Assembly (NCBI RefSeq): GCF_964106895.1
Contig: NW_027415319.1
Location: forward strand, 124,001-188,000
Length of the DNA stretch: 64,000 bases
Direction: 5' to 3'
DNA from: Numenius arquata
Lineage: Eukaryota; Chordata; Aves; Charadriiformes; Scolopacidae
Part shown: piece after piece, positions 44,650-57,201 of the stretch
Position numbering within the stretch: position 1 is the stretch's first letter
How the letters are laid out: every line of letters begins with the position of its first letter
Made by a program: the position numbers and the translations under genes
Notes under the pieces: model-generated
Database searches by the model: none
Seen by the model: the letters and a program-made list of their open reading frames with translations, nothing else
Told to the model about the DNA's origin: nothing

Positions 44650-47268
44650 AGATGGGGACTACCTCTGGACACGTGTTAATCCCGGTCAGGTGTCCTCGGG
44701 ATACAGATGGTCTGCGCTTCCTGCTCTGACAAGACAGAAGCGATGAGCTTCAGGATGAGCTCCTGAAGACAAGAAAGAGGCCAGGTGCCGGGGTTCTTGT
44801 CTCTTTGTTTGTTTGTTTGTTTGTTTGTTTTGGGCGGGGGGTGGCGGGCGGGCGGGCGGGCGTGTGGCTTCCAAAACAGGGTGCGCGGTTGACTGCAGGT
44901 GGCAGCCTGCAGAGCTCTTTTGCTGCCTGACCTCGCCTTTTCTTTGTCACTCCTCTTTCATGGCATCTGCGCTGAAAGCCGGGGCGGTCAACGAAGAGAC
45001 GTGGACAAAACGGGACGAACCGGCGCCGCTTCTGCCTGTTTTCCAGGCTTTGCCACGAACCAAGGAGCATCATCAGCCTCGTCACTGGTGGCGGCGAGTC
45101 CTGAGGTGGCTTAGGTGAGTCGAGCCTTCCAGGAACGTCCGTTGTCCGTAGCCTACGGCGTGTCATTTGGACGTCAGTCGGAAGGAGGTTTCCCTTTCTG
45201 AAAGGGCACCGGTTTCTCGTGCCAAGCGGTTGCCTCTCCTGAAGTTCCCACGAGAGGGGATCCTCGGAGACGATGCGCTGGGCAGCAGAAGTCATCAGCG
45301 AGGAGACGTCGCGCGCTCTATTAAATAGGGACAAAAAGAAAGACGATGTCCTTCCAAAGGCCCGAGCGCGGCACCTCTTCCGACGGCCGATGGCATGGCC
45401 GGCCTTTGGGCTCTGGGTCCCCCGTAACAGCGGGGACACGGCCAAACCCTGTTCCTCTGCGTGTTCGGCACAGCCAAAAGCCTTGGCCGGTCCGCCGGTC
45501 GTTTTCGGTAGCCTGGTGGATCGCGGCACCGGGGATTGGATTTCCCCCCGCCAAAAGTACAGCCGTTTGGGGAATCTCTTACCTTCCTGGTTTTTTCTAT
45601 CGTAAAGGAGACTTTAAAAAAAGGGTTAAAGTCGTATAACGTGCAAACTGACTTGCAGGCTTTAAACGGCAACCGTCCACCGGCTGTAGCCTACAGCGTC
45701 TTAGGCGTCCCTAAGCGGCGAGGTATTTGTTCCAAATCTTTGAAAAGAGAGGCGACTGAAGGTAACGGGTTGGGTTTTTGGTTGGGTTTTTTTTCTAGTT
45801 TTTTTGTTTTTTGTTTTTCCCCCCCCTTTTCTTTAGGCGGAGCGCTCTGAAGAACCTGATTTCTGCCTGGCTTTCAGCGTCACGTTTCCCCGGCAGTGCG
45901 GTAGCATCTCTCTCGGGCAGTGCCGCCGGCCAGATGTCCCTCCTCCTTGGGTAGGAGAGAAAGCAGCCCCCGGTCAAATGACAACTGCGCGTTCTGGAGA
46001 CGGAGAGCGCAACGGTGGGGGTTCGGAGCTGTGCCAGTTGAATTAGCGCCGAAGAAAAAACCCGAGGCTTTTCTAGCGTGAGTATTTTTCTTGGCCGTAT
46101 CTAAACGCGCGCAGAGCTTTCCAGCGGCAGGGAAAGGGAAGGGAGGAGGCGCTTCCCCCCAGCGGGCGGAGGGTTTGTTACGCTGTTAGGCTGAGAAGGT
46201 GTTGCAAGTGGCACGGGTCAGTCTGAATAGGGACCTGAAGCGTCGGGATGGCTCCGGCTTTGGCAGGCCGTGCCGTCTTTGGAGCGGAGCTGTTTCCCCG
46301 CAATCCTCCTGTAGCTCAGCTCCTGTCCTGTCCCTCGGCCGGAGGGAATTCCTCTACTCTCTTCGGTGCTCTTTCGTTTGATGATGCTGATCTCCGGTTG
46401 GGGTTTGCTGTTTGTTTTGCAGGTGCCTCGTTGTCCGCGTCTCGTGCTGCTCGACAGATGCCCCGGCCCGGGTTTGCAGCCGGTGGTGGAGCCGCCTGAG
46501 GGGAAGGGGCCAGCCCTGGGTCTGGTCGTTCGGTGCATTTTTTGGGGCGAATTAAAAAAAACGGTGCGTGTGTGGGGGGGGGGGTGGTGTGATGATGTCA
46601 TTTGGGGCAGCCGGATGTCAGCGGGGGAGCGACGGTGCGGCGGAGGAGCAGGTGAGTGGGGGTTAAGTGGGGTTCCCCCCACAAGAGGGTGGGTCACGGC
46701 CCCCAAACGCCTGAAAACTTGGTGCGGGGCAGGTGGTTGGGGTTTTGGGCGGTGGTGTTTAAAAAATGTTAAAAGCTGTATATGCGGGGGTGAGGCATTG
46801 GAGTAGAGAACAATCTCTCATTTTTCTGTGTGTTGAAAAATAATATTCCCTTACGTATATAAAAGGAGTTCAAAATACCAACCCGTATCTCTAAGGATTC
46901 TGTATTATTTAATGGGAGTTTAGACGACGGAAAGATTTTTTAAAAGATTTATTTATAAAGAGAGATTGAAGCGTCAAAGCGGATGTCTGGACAGGTCGCT
47001 AGTCCAATTGGATGTTGTCTATCGTGCGTGTTAATCTGTAAGTCTAAACAGATGTGACTCTTAGCAGACGTTCTGTCGAAGTGTATCAAGAGCATCCGTT
47101 TTCCCTAAGTCTTACCCACGGGTCGGTCAGTGCGGAGGCGTAAACGCCTGTGCTGTAGATGGTTCCAGACTGCAAAGAGAGCCTATCGCTAGAAGGGATT
47201 TCCAAACTGGCCCTCCCCTCTGCTCTCTCTTGCCGGCGTCCAAGCGCTTTCAAAAGCGCTTTAAGCAG

Positions 47269-48133
47269 GAGTGTTGATTCCCAGGAGGATAGGGAAGCTC
47301 TACAGAGAGACTTAGGTAGATTGGATCGTTGGGCCAACATCAGTGGTATGAGTTTCAACAAGGGCGAGCGCCAGGTTCTGCGCGTGGGCCACAATAACCC
47401 CGAGCAGCGCTACAGGCTTGGGGAAACGTGGCTGGAAAACCACCTGGAAGAAAGAGACCTGGGGGTTCTAATGGACAAGCGGCTGAACGTGAGCCGGCAG
47501 TGTGCCCAGGTGGCCACGAAAGCCAACGGCATCCTGGCTTGTATTAGAAACAGCGTGAGCAGCAGAAGTAGGGAGGCGATTGTGCCCCTGTACTCGGCAC
47601 TGGTGAGGCCACACCTGGAGTATTGCGTCCGGTTTTGGGCACCTCAATCCAAGAGAGATGTCGAGGTGCTGGAGCGAGTGCAGAGGAGGGCAACGAAGCT
47701 GGTGAAGGGCCTGGAAAACAAATCCTATGAAGAGCGGTTGAAGGAGCTGGGACTGTTTAGTATGAGGAAGAGGGGGCTGAGGGGAGACCTCGTCACTCTC
47801 TAAACCTACTTGAAAGGACACTGTAGAGAGGTCGGTGCTGGTCTCCTGGCACGGGTAGGTAATGACAGAACGAGAGGGAACGGCTTCAAGCTCCAACAGG
47901 GTAGGTTTAGACTGGACATTAGGAAAGAATGTTTCACAGAGGGAGTGGTCGGGCATTGGAACAGGCTACCCAGGGAGGTGGTCGAGTCACCATCCCTGGA
48001 TGTGTTTAAGAACCGTCGAGATGTGGTGTTGGGGGATATGGTGTAGGGGAGAACTTTGTAGAGTAGGGTAGATGGTTGGACTCGATGATGCCAAGGGTCT
48101 CTTGCAACCTAGACGATTCTATGATTCTATGAA
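47269..48133 (+). mobile_element. CR1 LINE fragment, plus strand, unit 5
   Basis: Same insertion and TAA as unit 1, with the GATGATGCC allele near the 3' end. Confidence 0.95.
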
Positions 48134-48569
48134 AAGCAGCCCCTTCCCCCGTTTCCCCTCCCGCCCTGGGGAGCTGGATCGGTGCAGCGGGACAGGAGGA
48201 AAAAAACGCAGCCCCGTTTTCCTGCAGGGACGCAAAGCTCCCCGATGTCTCTGTGGTGGATAAGGCGGCACCCCCGCCTGCCTTCCTGGACGCCGGCGGA
48301 CTGGCTGCTGTCGCCCCCACGGCCCCCGGGGCCACGCGCAGAGCGCCGCGGCGTCCCTGGGGCTGGTTGCGGGGCGAACACCGGAGGTTTTTGGCGCCGA
48401 GGCGACGGCTGCGGCTGCCCGGACTGCGAGCGGGGACAGGGCAGAGAGCGGGAAGGCCTGCCCGCCGGTAAGTGGTCACGGTCCCTGGGTGGAGGGAAGC
48501 GGGCTGAGAGCGGTCACCGCTCATGGCCCCGGTGAGGTCTCAGAGGGGGACAAGGAAGGGGGCGTGGGC

Positions 48570-49310
48570 GCTGCCCGGTGCTTTCCGCCCGCTGCGGACG
48601 GGTCCGCAGCGATTTCTGGGCTGGCCGCCGTTTTCCCCCGGCCCCCTCCGGTTCCGGAGCGGCTCGGCCCGCCCATACCGCGCGCCCATTGGTCGCGGTG
48701 CCGTAAGCGGCGTCCGTCCTCTAGGAGCCCCCGTCCCATTGGTCGATCGCGCCGTCAATCTCCAGCGCCTCCCAGTCCGGCCAATCGGAGCGCGGCAGGC
48801 GATCCGACCAATCGGAGCGGGGCGGTCGCGTTGTGATTGGCTCGTCCTCCTGTCAATCCGCCCGGGGGGCGGTTGCCATGGTGAGGAAGCCCCGCCCGGT
48901 CGCGCATGCGCAGTAGTAAGGACGGCGCCGCCCTCACTACTGCGCATGCGCCACCGGGCGGGGCGTCCTCACCATGGCAACCGCCTCCTGGCGGATTGAC
49001 AGGAGGACGAGCCAATCACAGCGCGACCGCCGCGCTCCGATTGGTCGGATCGCCTGCCGCGCTCCGATTGGCCGGGGTGGGAGGCGCTGAAGATTGACGG
49101 CGCGACCGACCAATGGGACGGGCTCCCCGAGGACGGAAGCCGCTTCCGGCGCCGTGACCAATGGGCGCGCCGCATGGGCGGGCCGAGCCGCTCCGGAAGC
49201 GGAGGGGGCCGGGGGAAAATGGCGGCGCGCGCAGAAGCGGCTGCGGCGCGGCGCGGCGCGGACCGCACCGCACCGCACCGGACCGGCGCGGGCGGAAAGC
49301 ACCGGGCAGC
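48570..49310. promoter_or_regulatory. Uninterrupted palindromic CpG-island promoter at junction 5/6
   Basis: This is a module-less junction with the same structure as junction 3/4, including the CCGCCTCCTGG variant and the CCGCACCGCACCGCACCGG repeat length. That supports junctions 3/4 and 5/6 being copies of each other. The YY1-type motif is at 49216-49226. Confidence 0.77.
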
Positions 49311-50381
49311 CGGACAGCGTCGCGGTGCCGCTGGACAGCGTCGCGGTGCCGCTGGACAGCGTCGCGAGGCAGCTGGACAGCGTCGAGGCCAGCGGGGGGG
49401 CGCGGGGAAGGCGGCCGGGGTCCCGAGGCGGCTCCGAGGGGAGACGGCGTTGCGGGGGGGCGGGCTGAGGCGTCTGGGGAGGTGCTCGCGGCTCCTGGGG
49501 CTGGCAAACGGGCTCGCGTGGCTGGTGTTGGGGCTTCAGCCGGAGAGGGAGTCGTGTGGCTTTGGGCTGAGGGGCGGGGGTGGAGTCCGGCGTTTTGGGG
49601 ACTTGAGCAGAGGCTCAGCGGCTGGGTTTTGGGGCTCGGAAGGGGGCAGTAAGTGATGCGGTTTGGGGGCGGAGAGCAGAAGCCGTTTTGGCTGGTTCTG
49701 CACGGGGGGTGGGCAGGAGGGCGTTGGGGGCTGCGGGGGAAAGCAGGGGCTGGGCGGGCTGCGGGGTGCTCAAACAGCAGGTGAGGTTTTCAAATCTGCA
49801 ACTTGTAACTGTTGCAGCTTTGTTCTGGCTTCCTCCATTTTTGCAAAAGCTTCTGTTGCTAGACAGAGCATTCCTCTGTGTATCAGCTACTTGAGCTAGT
49901 TTATTTCAATGCGTCTGATCAGGTTTGTCTGTTCAGCAAAGTGGCATTTAAAGGTGACGTTTCACCGGATGCCAGCGGCTGTGCCTTATTTCCAGTATAA
50001 AGATGTATTCCCCAAATATCAGAGTGGGATATAACAACTGCAGCTGGTCAAAAGTAACACTGAAATGCAAAATTTAGAATTTCTTTTTTCCCATTGGCTC
50101 CTCCTCAGTATGAACACAAAGTTAATTTCTATTCTTAATTCCTATTTATGCTACATATATGAAGGATGAACGCGAGGAAAGGAGACCATAAAATACTGGC
50201 CTATTGCTATTTGTATGCTGCGCTTTGAACAGAAGAGACAAAACTGTCCTTTTTGTGAAATAATACTGGCTGTATCAGTGCCGTCCTCGTGTTTTTCTTC
50301 AAAAATGTGAGATTTGTTGCCCCGAATGGTGAGAGTAGTTTTTGTTAATGGAAGTCGCAAGAGGTTCTGCCACCTTAAAAA

Positions 50382-51038
50382 CCATAGAATCATAGAATGG
50401 TTAGAGTTGGAAGGGACCTTCAAGATCATCGTGTTGCAGCCCCCCTGCCTTGGGCAGGGACGCCTCCACTAGAGCGGGTTGCTCAAAGCCCCGTCCAGCC
50501 TGGCCTTAAACACTTCCAGGGATGGGGCATCCACAGCTTCCCCGGGCAACCTGTTCCAGTGCCTCACCACCCTCACGGTAAAGAATTTCCTCCTAACATC
50601 TAGTCTGAATCTCCCCTCTTCCGATTTAAAACCGTTACCCCTTGTCCTGTCGCTACCTTTCCCGACAGAGAGTCCCTCTCCGGCTCTCCCGTAGGCTCCC
50701 TTCAGATATTGGAAGGCTGCTCTGAGGTCTCCCCGGAGCCTTCTCTTCTCCAGGCTGAACAACCCCAGCTCTCTCAGTCTCTCTTCACAGGGGAGGTGCT
50801 CCGTCCCTCCGATGGTTTTCGTGGCCCTCCGCTGGGCCCCTTCCAACAGGTCCACGTCCTTCCCGTGTCGAGGACTCCAAAGCTGGACACCGTACGCCAG
50901 GTGGGGTCTCGCGCGCGCAGAGTAGAGGGGGGTAGAATCGCCTCCCGTGACCCGCTGGCCACGCTTCTCTTGATGCAGCCCAGGGTGGGGTTGGCTTTCT
51001 GGGCTGCCAGCGCGCGTTGCCGGCTCGTACTGACATGT
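50382..51038 (-). mobile_element. CR1 LINE fragment, minus strand, unit 6
   Basis: Same insertion as in unit 1 at offset 47706. The ORF2 tail is unchanged. Confidence 0.95.
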
Positions 51039-51158
51039 AATAATGCTACTGACGTACCGTTAGCAGCCTCGTGTTAAAAGAAGCGAGAAGCTGTAATATC
51101 CTTAATTTAGACAGTTTTTACGTGAAATGGTGCATCCTCACTGTTTCGTCACTTTCAG

Positions 51159-51278
51159 GAGCGAGCAATTGACCGAGAGCAGGAGAGAGACCTTTTCCAG
51201 CAAGAGATAGGGAAGCCGGAACAACAGCTTAAGGTTCCACAAAGGATTCGGCCTGTCAGCGAGCATCAAACCGGAGAG
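51159..51278 (+). pseudogene. AKAP9: AKAP9-like exon A, unit 6
   Basis: Acceptor at 51157-51158 and donor at 51279 are intact. The reading frame is open. Confidence 0.72.
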
Positions 51279-53161
51279 GTAACGCGCGCTATTGCTTGTA
51301 CTCAAGGGATCTAAATGGTACGCTGACAGCCGTTCGGATACCCTAGGGAAGCTGTTTTATGGTGTCCCTAACCTGCATCCGTTCGCAAGGCAGGAAAGGA
51401 AATCCCCCGAGATGAAAGGCTACGGTGTCGGGGGAACGTGGGGAAAGTGTGTTCTGGGTGTTTTTTGAGTCGGTCGGTTGGATGTTTTTAGTAGCAGACA
51501 CACAGAAGCCTCGTAACTTTCAAAAAGACTCCCTCGCGTAACTTAATTTAGAAAATGGGGTTTTCAAAAGCCCGTGGAAACATTCAGGACTCCTGTAGCG
51601 ATTCCCCCTGCTCTTGCGTCCTTTTGTGACATCCTGTTGGTAGCACGGGTACGGGCACCGCAGGAACGCAGTGACCAAGGGGTCACAGCCGAGACGTAGC
51701 GGCGCTCTCTGCGTGCGCCTCCCCGGGAGACGTCTGTCTCCCCTGAAACAATCTGGTGACCGCAGAAGGGCAGCTCGAGGAAGTCACAGCAACCTCTTAG
51801 GCCCAGCAAAAGCCAGAAAAGCGACAGCGGTGCAAACGCTGTGTGTTGTGAAGCTTTTTGCCTGTCTTGTTTGGTGACCTTTGGGTCAATTGAACTGCAT
51901 TTTATTTTTTGGTGGGTTTTCTCCTGTCTTGCTTTTAGAGCAAGGCTGATATTTTTGCGTGATTCTCTCGCCCGATTTTCAGTCTTCAGCTTCTTCTCAG
52001 GTGGCACTGCGATTTTCAAAGAAAAGCTCTTCCTTTCGGTTCAGTTCAGTTGCTGTCGTTCGGTTCTTAAATGGTAGCAACGTTTAGTATTCTATATTAG
52101 ATAGTTTATGACCACAGACAGTAATGGGACATACATGGATAGACGTGAAATGTAAGTTGTCAAAATATTTATTGCCCTACAATTCTCGGAGGTAGGGGTG
52201 TGTTTCCTGGGGTTTCAAAATCTATTTCACTAAAAAGGTTTGTAACAAATCCTGCAAAGTGTTCAGCCCGTACCGGGCGACCTGGCTGTCGTCAGCCTGT
52301 GCGTACAAGGAGTGGTGGGCCATTAGCCGAATGTGTGTTAACCGACACGCGTGGAGCAATTCCGCATCCGTCTGCTTCTGTGGCAAAGCGGGTGCCCGCT
52401 CCTGTCCTACGGACACGTTCCACAGAGGGGGGAGGCACAATTAGTTTTCCTGAATCCGGGATGTTCGTTTTGAGTTCGTTTTGTGATGCGTCTCCTCATA
52501 ATTTGAGGCATGGGCAGCGTGTGAATTCCTAGTTAAAATTCTCACAGTTAAAAAGGCAAAACTTCTCCCGAGAAAGAAAATTTCAAATTTGATTGCATAA
52601 TGAAACGAGGCCTGTTTTTCTGCACAGAAACGATTTGTGGGAATCGTCCTGAATTACAAGCGTGTATACCCAGATGTGTACACTCCAAGTTGGCAGATAG
52701 GCTGCAGCAGCAATGTAAAGCATGCTTTAAGGTGAAAGATGGCTGTAACTGTGATGAAAACTTTAAGGTTCGTACTAGATGCTTTTAAAGTAGGATTTTT
52801 AACAGGCAGGCGCAGCGGCAATTTTAGAGCCGAGTGGTGCCGAATATTACCCATTTACAGACAGAATTCTCGGTACTGTCTTAGATTTACATCGAATTTC
52901 TATCAAATGAGCCACCTAGCCTTCCTATATAGTATATTTTGGTGCCCCGATATTACTTGGCGTATTTCATAAGTATACCTTTTATGGCCGTTTCTCGTGC
53001 TTTTCCGAGAGAGCTGCTTTACTTTTTCATAGTTGCACGGTTTTTGAATGCCTCTTCTGCCTTTCAGATCTTCTCTTTCTCCTACGCCTTAAATACTCGT
53101 ACAAGAACGTGCAGAAAATGTTATGTGCAGCTGTAACGTGCTTTGGGGTTTTTTTTGGTAG

Positions 53162-53281
53162 GATGAAATGGAAATACTGGGACTGGCGATCCAGAAGTCT
53201 GAAGAAGCCACCGTAAAGGACCGTCCCAGTGACTACCGTCGAGTTAGGATTATTAAAAGCACCAAAGCGACACGCTCGTAG
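53162..53281 (+). pseudogene. AKAP9: AKAP9-like exon B, unit 6
   Basis: Acceptor at 53160-53161. The open segment and stop are unchanged. Confidence 0.58.
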
Positions 53282-55900
53282 AGATGGGGACTACCTCTGG
53301 ACACGTGTTAATCCCGGTCAGGTGTCCTCGGGATACAGATGGTCTGCGCTTCCTGCTCTGACAAGACAGAAGCGATGAGCTTCAGGATGAGCTCCTGAAG
53401 ACAAGAAAGAGGCCAGGTGCCGGGGTTCTTGTCTCTTTGTTTGTTTGTTTGTTTGTTTGTTTTGGGCGGGGGGTGGCGGGCGGGCGGGCGGGCGTGTGGC
53501 TTCCAAAACAGGGTGCGCGGTTGACTGCAGGTGGCAGCCTGCAGAGCTCTTTTGCTGCCTGACCTCGCCTTTTCTTTGTCACTCCTCTTTCATGGCATCT
53601 GCGCTGAAAGCCGGGGCGGTCAACGAAGAGACGTGGACAAAACGGGACGAACCGGCGCCGCTTCTGCCTGTTTTCCAGGCTTTGCCACGAACCAAGGAGC
53701 ATCATCAGCCTCGTCACTGGTGGCGGCGAGTCCTGAGGTGGCTTAGGTGAGTCGAGCCTTCCAGGAACGTCCGTTGTCCGTAGCCTACGGCGTGTCATTT
53801 GGACGTCAGTCGGAAGGAGGTTTCCCTTTCTGAAAGGGCACCGGTTTCTCGTGCCAAGCGGTTGCCTCTCCTGAAGTTCCCACGAGAGGGGATCCTCGGA
53901 GACGATGCGCTGGGCAGCAGAAGTCATCAGCGAGGAGACGTCGCGCGCTCTATTAAATAGGGACAAAAAGAAAGACGATGTCCTTCCAAAGGCCCGAGCG
54001 CGGCACCTCTTCCGACGGCCGATGGCATGGCCGGCCTTTGGGCTCTGGGTCCCCCGTAACAGCGGGGACACGGCCAAACCCTGTTCCTCTGCGTGTTCGG
54101 CACAGCCAAAAGCCTTGGCCGGTCCGCCGGTCGTTTTCGGTAGCCTGGTGGATCGCGGCACCGGGGATTGGATTTCCCCCCGCCAAAAGTACAGCCGTTT
54201 GGGGAATCTCTTACCTTCCTGGTTTTTTCTATCGTAAAGGAGACTTTAAAAAAAGGGTTAAAGTCGTATAACGTGCAAACTGACTTGCAGGCTTTAAACG
54301 GCAACCGTCCACCGGCTGTAGCCTACAGCGTCTTAGGCGTCCCTAAGCGGCGAGGTATTTGTTCCAAATCTTTGAAAAGAGAGGCGACTGAAGGTAACGG
54401 GTTGGGTTTTTGGTTGGGTTTTTTTTCTAGTTTTTTTGTTTTTTGTTTTTCCCCCCCCTTTTCTTTAGGCGGAGCGCTCTGAAGAACCTGATTTCTGCCT
54501 GGCTTTCAGCGTCACGTTTCCCCGGCAGTGCGGTAGCATCTCTCTCGGGCAGTGCCGCCGGCCAGATGTCCCTCCTCCTTGGGTAGGAGAGAAAGCAGCC
54601 CCCGGTCAAATGACAACTGCGCGTTCTGGAGACGGAGAGCGCAACGGTGGGGGTTCGGAGCTGTGCCAGTTGAATTAGCGCCGAAGAAAAAACCCGAGGC
54701 TTTTCTAGCGTGAGTATTTTTCTTGGCCGTATCTAAACGCGCGCAGAGCTTTCCAGCGGCAGGGAAAGGGAAGGGAGGAGGCGCTTCCCCCCAGCGGGCG
54801 GAGGGTTTGTTACGCTGTTAGGCTGAGAAGGTGTTGCAAGTGGCACGGGTCAGTCTGAATAGGGACCTGAAGCGTCGGGATGGCTCCGGCTTTGGCAGGC
54901 CGTGCCGTCTTTGGAGCGGAGCTGTTTCCCCGCAATCCTCCTGTAGCTCAGCTCCTGTCCTGTCCCTCGGCCGGAGGGAATTCCTCTACTCTCTTCGGTG
55001 CTCTTTCGTTTGATGATGCTGATCTCCGGTTGGGGTTTGCTGTTTGTTTTGCAGGTGCCTCGTTGTCCGCGTCTCGTGCTGCTCGACAGATGCCCCGGCC
55101 CGGGTTTGCAGCCGGTGGTGGAGCCGCCTGAGGGGAAGGGGCCAGCCCTGGGTCTGGTCGTTCGGTGCATTTTTTGGGGCGAATTAAAAAAAACGGTGCG
55201 TGTGTGGGGGGGGGGGTGGTGTGATGATGTCATTTGGGGCAGCCGGATGTCAGCGGGGGAGCGACGGTGCGGCGGAGGAGCAGGTGAGTGGGGGTTAAGT
55301 GGGGTTCCCCCCACAAGAGGGTGGGTCACGGCCCCCAAACGCCTGAAAACTTGGTGCGGGGCAGGTGGTTGGGGTTTTGGGCGGTGGTGTTTAAAAAATG
55401 TTAAAAGCTGTATATGCGGGGGTGAGGCATTGGAGTAGAGAACAATCTCTCATTTTTCTGTGTGTTGAAAAATAATATTCCCTTACGTATATAAAAGGAG
55501 TTCAAAATACCAACCCGTATCTCTAAGGATTCTGTATTATTTAATGGGAGTTTAGACGACGGAAAGATTTTTTAAAAGATTTATTTATAAAGAGAGATTG
55601 AAGCGTCAAAGCGGATGTCTGGACAGGTCGCTAGTCCAATTGGATGTTGTCTATCGTGCGTGTTAATCTGTAAGTCTAAACAGATGTGACTCTTAGCAGA
55701 CGTTCTGTCGAAGTGTATCAAGAGCATCCGTTTTCCCTAAGTCTTACCCACGGGTCAGTCAGTGCGGAGGCGTAAACGCCTGTGCTGTAGATGGTTCCAG
55801 ACTGCAAAGAGAGCCTATCGCTAGAAGGGATTTCCAAACTGGCCCTCCCCTCTGCTCTCTCTTGCCGGCGTCCAAGCGCTTTCAAAAGCGCTTTAAGCAG

Positions 55901-56765
55901 GAGTGTTGATTCCCAGGAGGATAGGGAAGCTCTACAGAGAGACTTAGGTAGATTGGATCGTTGGGCCAACATCAGTGGTATGAGTTTCAACAAGGGCGAG
56001 CGCCAGGTTCTGCGCGTGGGCCACAATAACCCCGAGCAGCGCTACAGGCTTGGGGAAACGTGGCTGGAAAACCACCTGGAAGAAAGAGACCTGGGGGTTC
56101 TAATGGACAAGCGGCTGAACGTGAGCCGGCAGTGTGCCCAGGTGGCCACGAAAGCCAACGGCATCCTGGCTTGTATTAGAAACAGCGTGAGCAGCAGAAG
56201 TAGGGAGGCGATTGTGCCCCTGTACTCGGCACTGGTGAGGCCACACCTGGAGTATTGCGTCCGGTTTTGGGCACCTCAATCCAAGAGAGATGTCGAGGTG
56301 CTGGAGCGAGTGCAGAGGAGGGCAACGAAGCTGGTGAAGGGCCTGGAAAACAAATCCTATGAAGAGCAGTTGAAGGAGCTGGGACTGTTTAGTATGAGGA
56401 AGAGGGGGCTGAGGGGAGACCTCGTCACTCTCTAAACCTACTTGAAAGGACACTGTAGAGAGGTCGGTGCTGGTCTCCTGGCACGGGTAGGTAATGACAG
56501 AACGAGAGGGAACGGCTTCAAGCTCCAACAGGGTAGGTTTAGACTGGACATTAGGAAAGAATGTTTCACAGAGGGAGTGGTCGGGCATTGGAACAGGCTA
56601 CCCAGGGAGGTGGTCGAGTCACCATCCCTGGATGTGTTTAAGAACCGTCGAGATGTGGTGTTGGGGGATATGGTGTAGGGGAGAACTTTGTAGAGTAGGG
56701 TAGATGGTTGGACTCGATGATGCCAAGGGTCTCTTGCAACCTAGACGATTCTATGATTCTATGAA
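55901..56765 (+). mobile_element. CR1 LINE fragment, plus strand, unit 6
   Basis: Same insertion and TAA as unit 1. It has a private CGG to CAG change in SYEERLKELG near 56369, again a CpG transition. Confidence 0.95.
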
Positions 56766-57201
56766 AAGCAGCCCCTTCCCCCGTTTCCCCTCCCGCCCTG
56801 GGGAGCTGGATCGGTGCAGCGGGACAGGAGGAAAAAAACGCAGCCCCGTTTTCCTGCAGGGACGCAAAGCTCCCCGATGTCTCTGTGGTGGATAAGGCGG
56901 CACCCCCGCCTGCCTTCCTGGACGCCGGCGGACTGGCTGCTGTCGCCCCCACGGCCCCCGGGGCCACGCGCAGAGCGCCGCGGCGTCCCTGGGGCTGGTT
57001 GCGGGGCGAACACCGGAGGTTTTTGGCGCCGAGGCGACGGCTGCGGCTGCCCGGACTGCGAGCGGGGACAGGGCAGAGAGCGGGAAGGCCTGCCCGCCGG
57101 TAAGTGGTCACGGTCCCTGGGTGGAGGGAAGCGGGCTGAGAGCGGTCACCGCTCATGGCCCCGGTGAGGTCTCAGAGGGGGACAAGGAAGGGGGCGTGGG
57201 C

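Larger units (their letters stand above)
39026..48825 (+). repeat. Macrosatellite unit 5 (one foldback module, expanded minisatellite)
   Basis: A 9800-bp unit. It is about 42 bp longer than the other one-module units because the 21-bp minisatellite at 40638-40761 has two extra repeats. Private variants include A at 42840 (GAGTCAGTCGG) and C at 40864 (GGCTCCCGGGG). It shares A at 45882 (GCGTCACG) with unit 6. Confidence 0.97.
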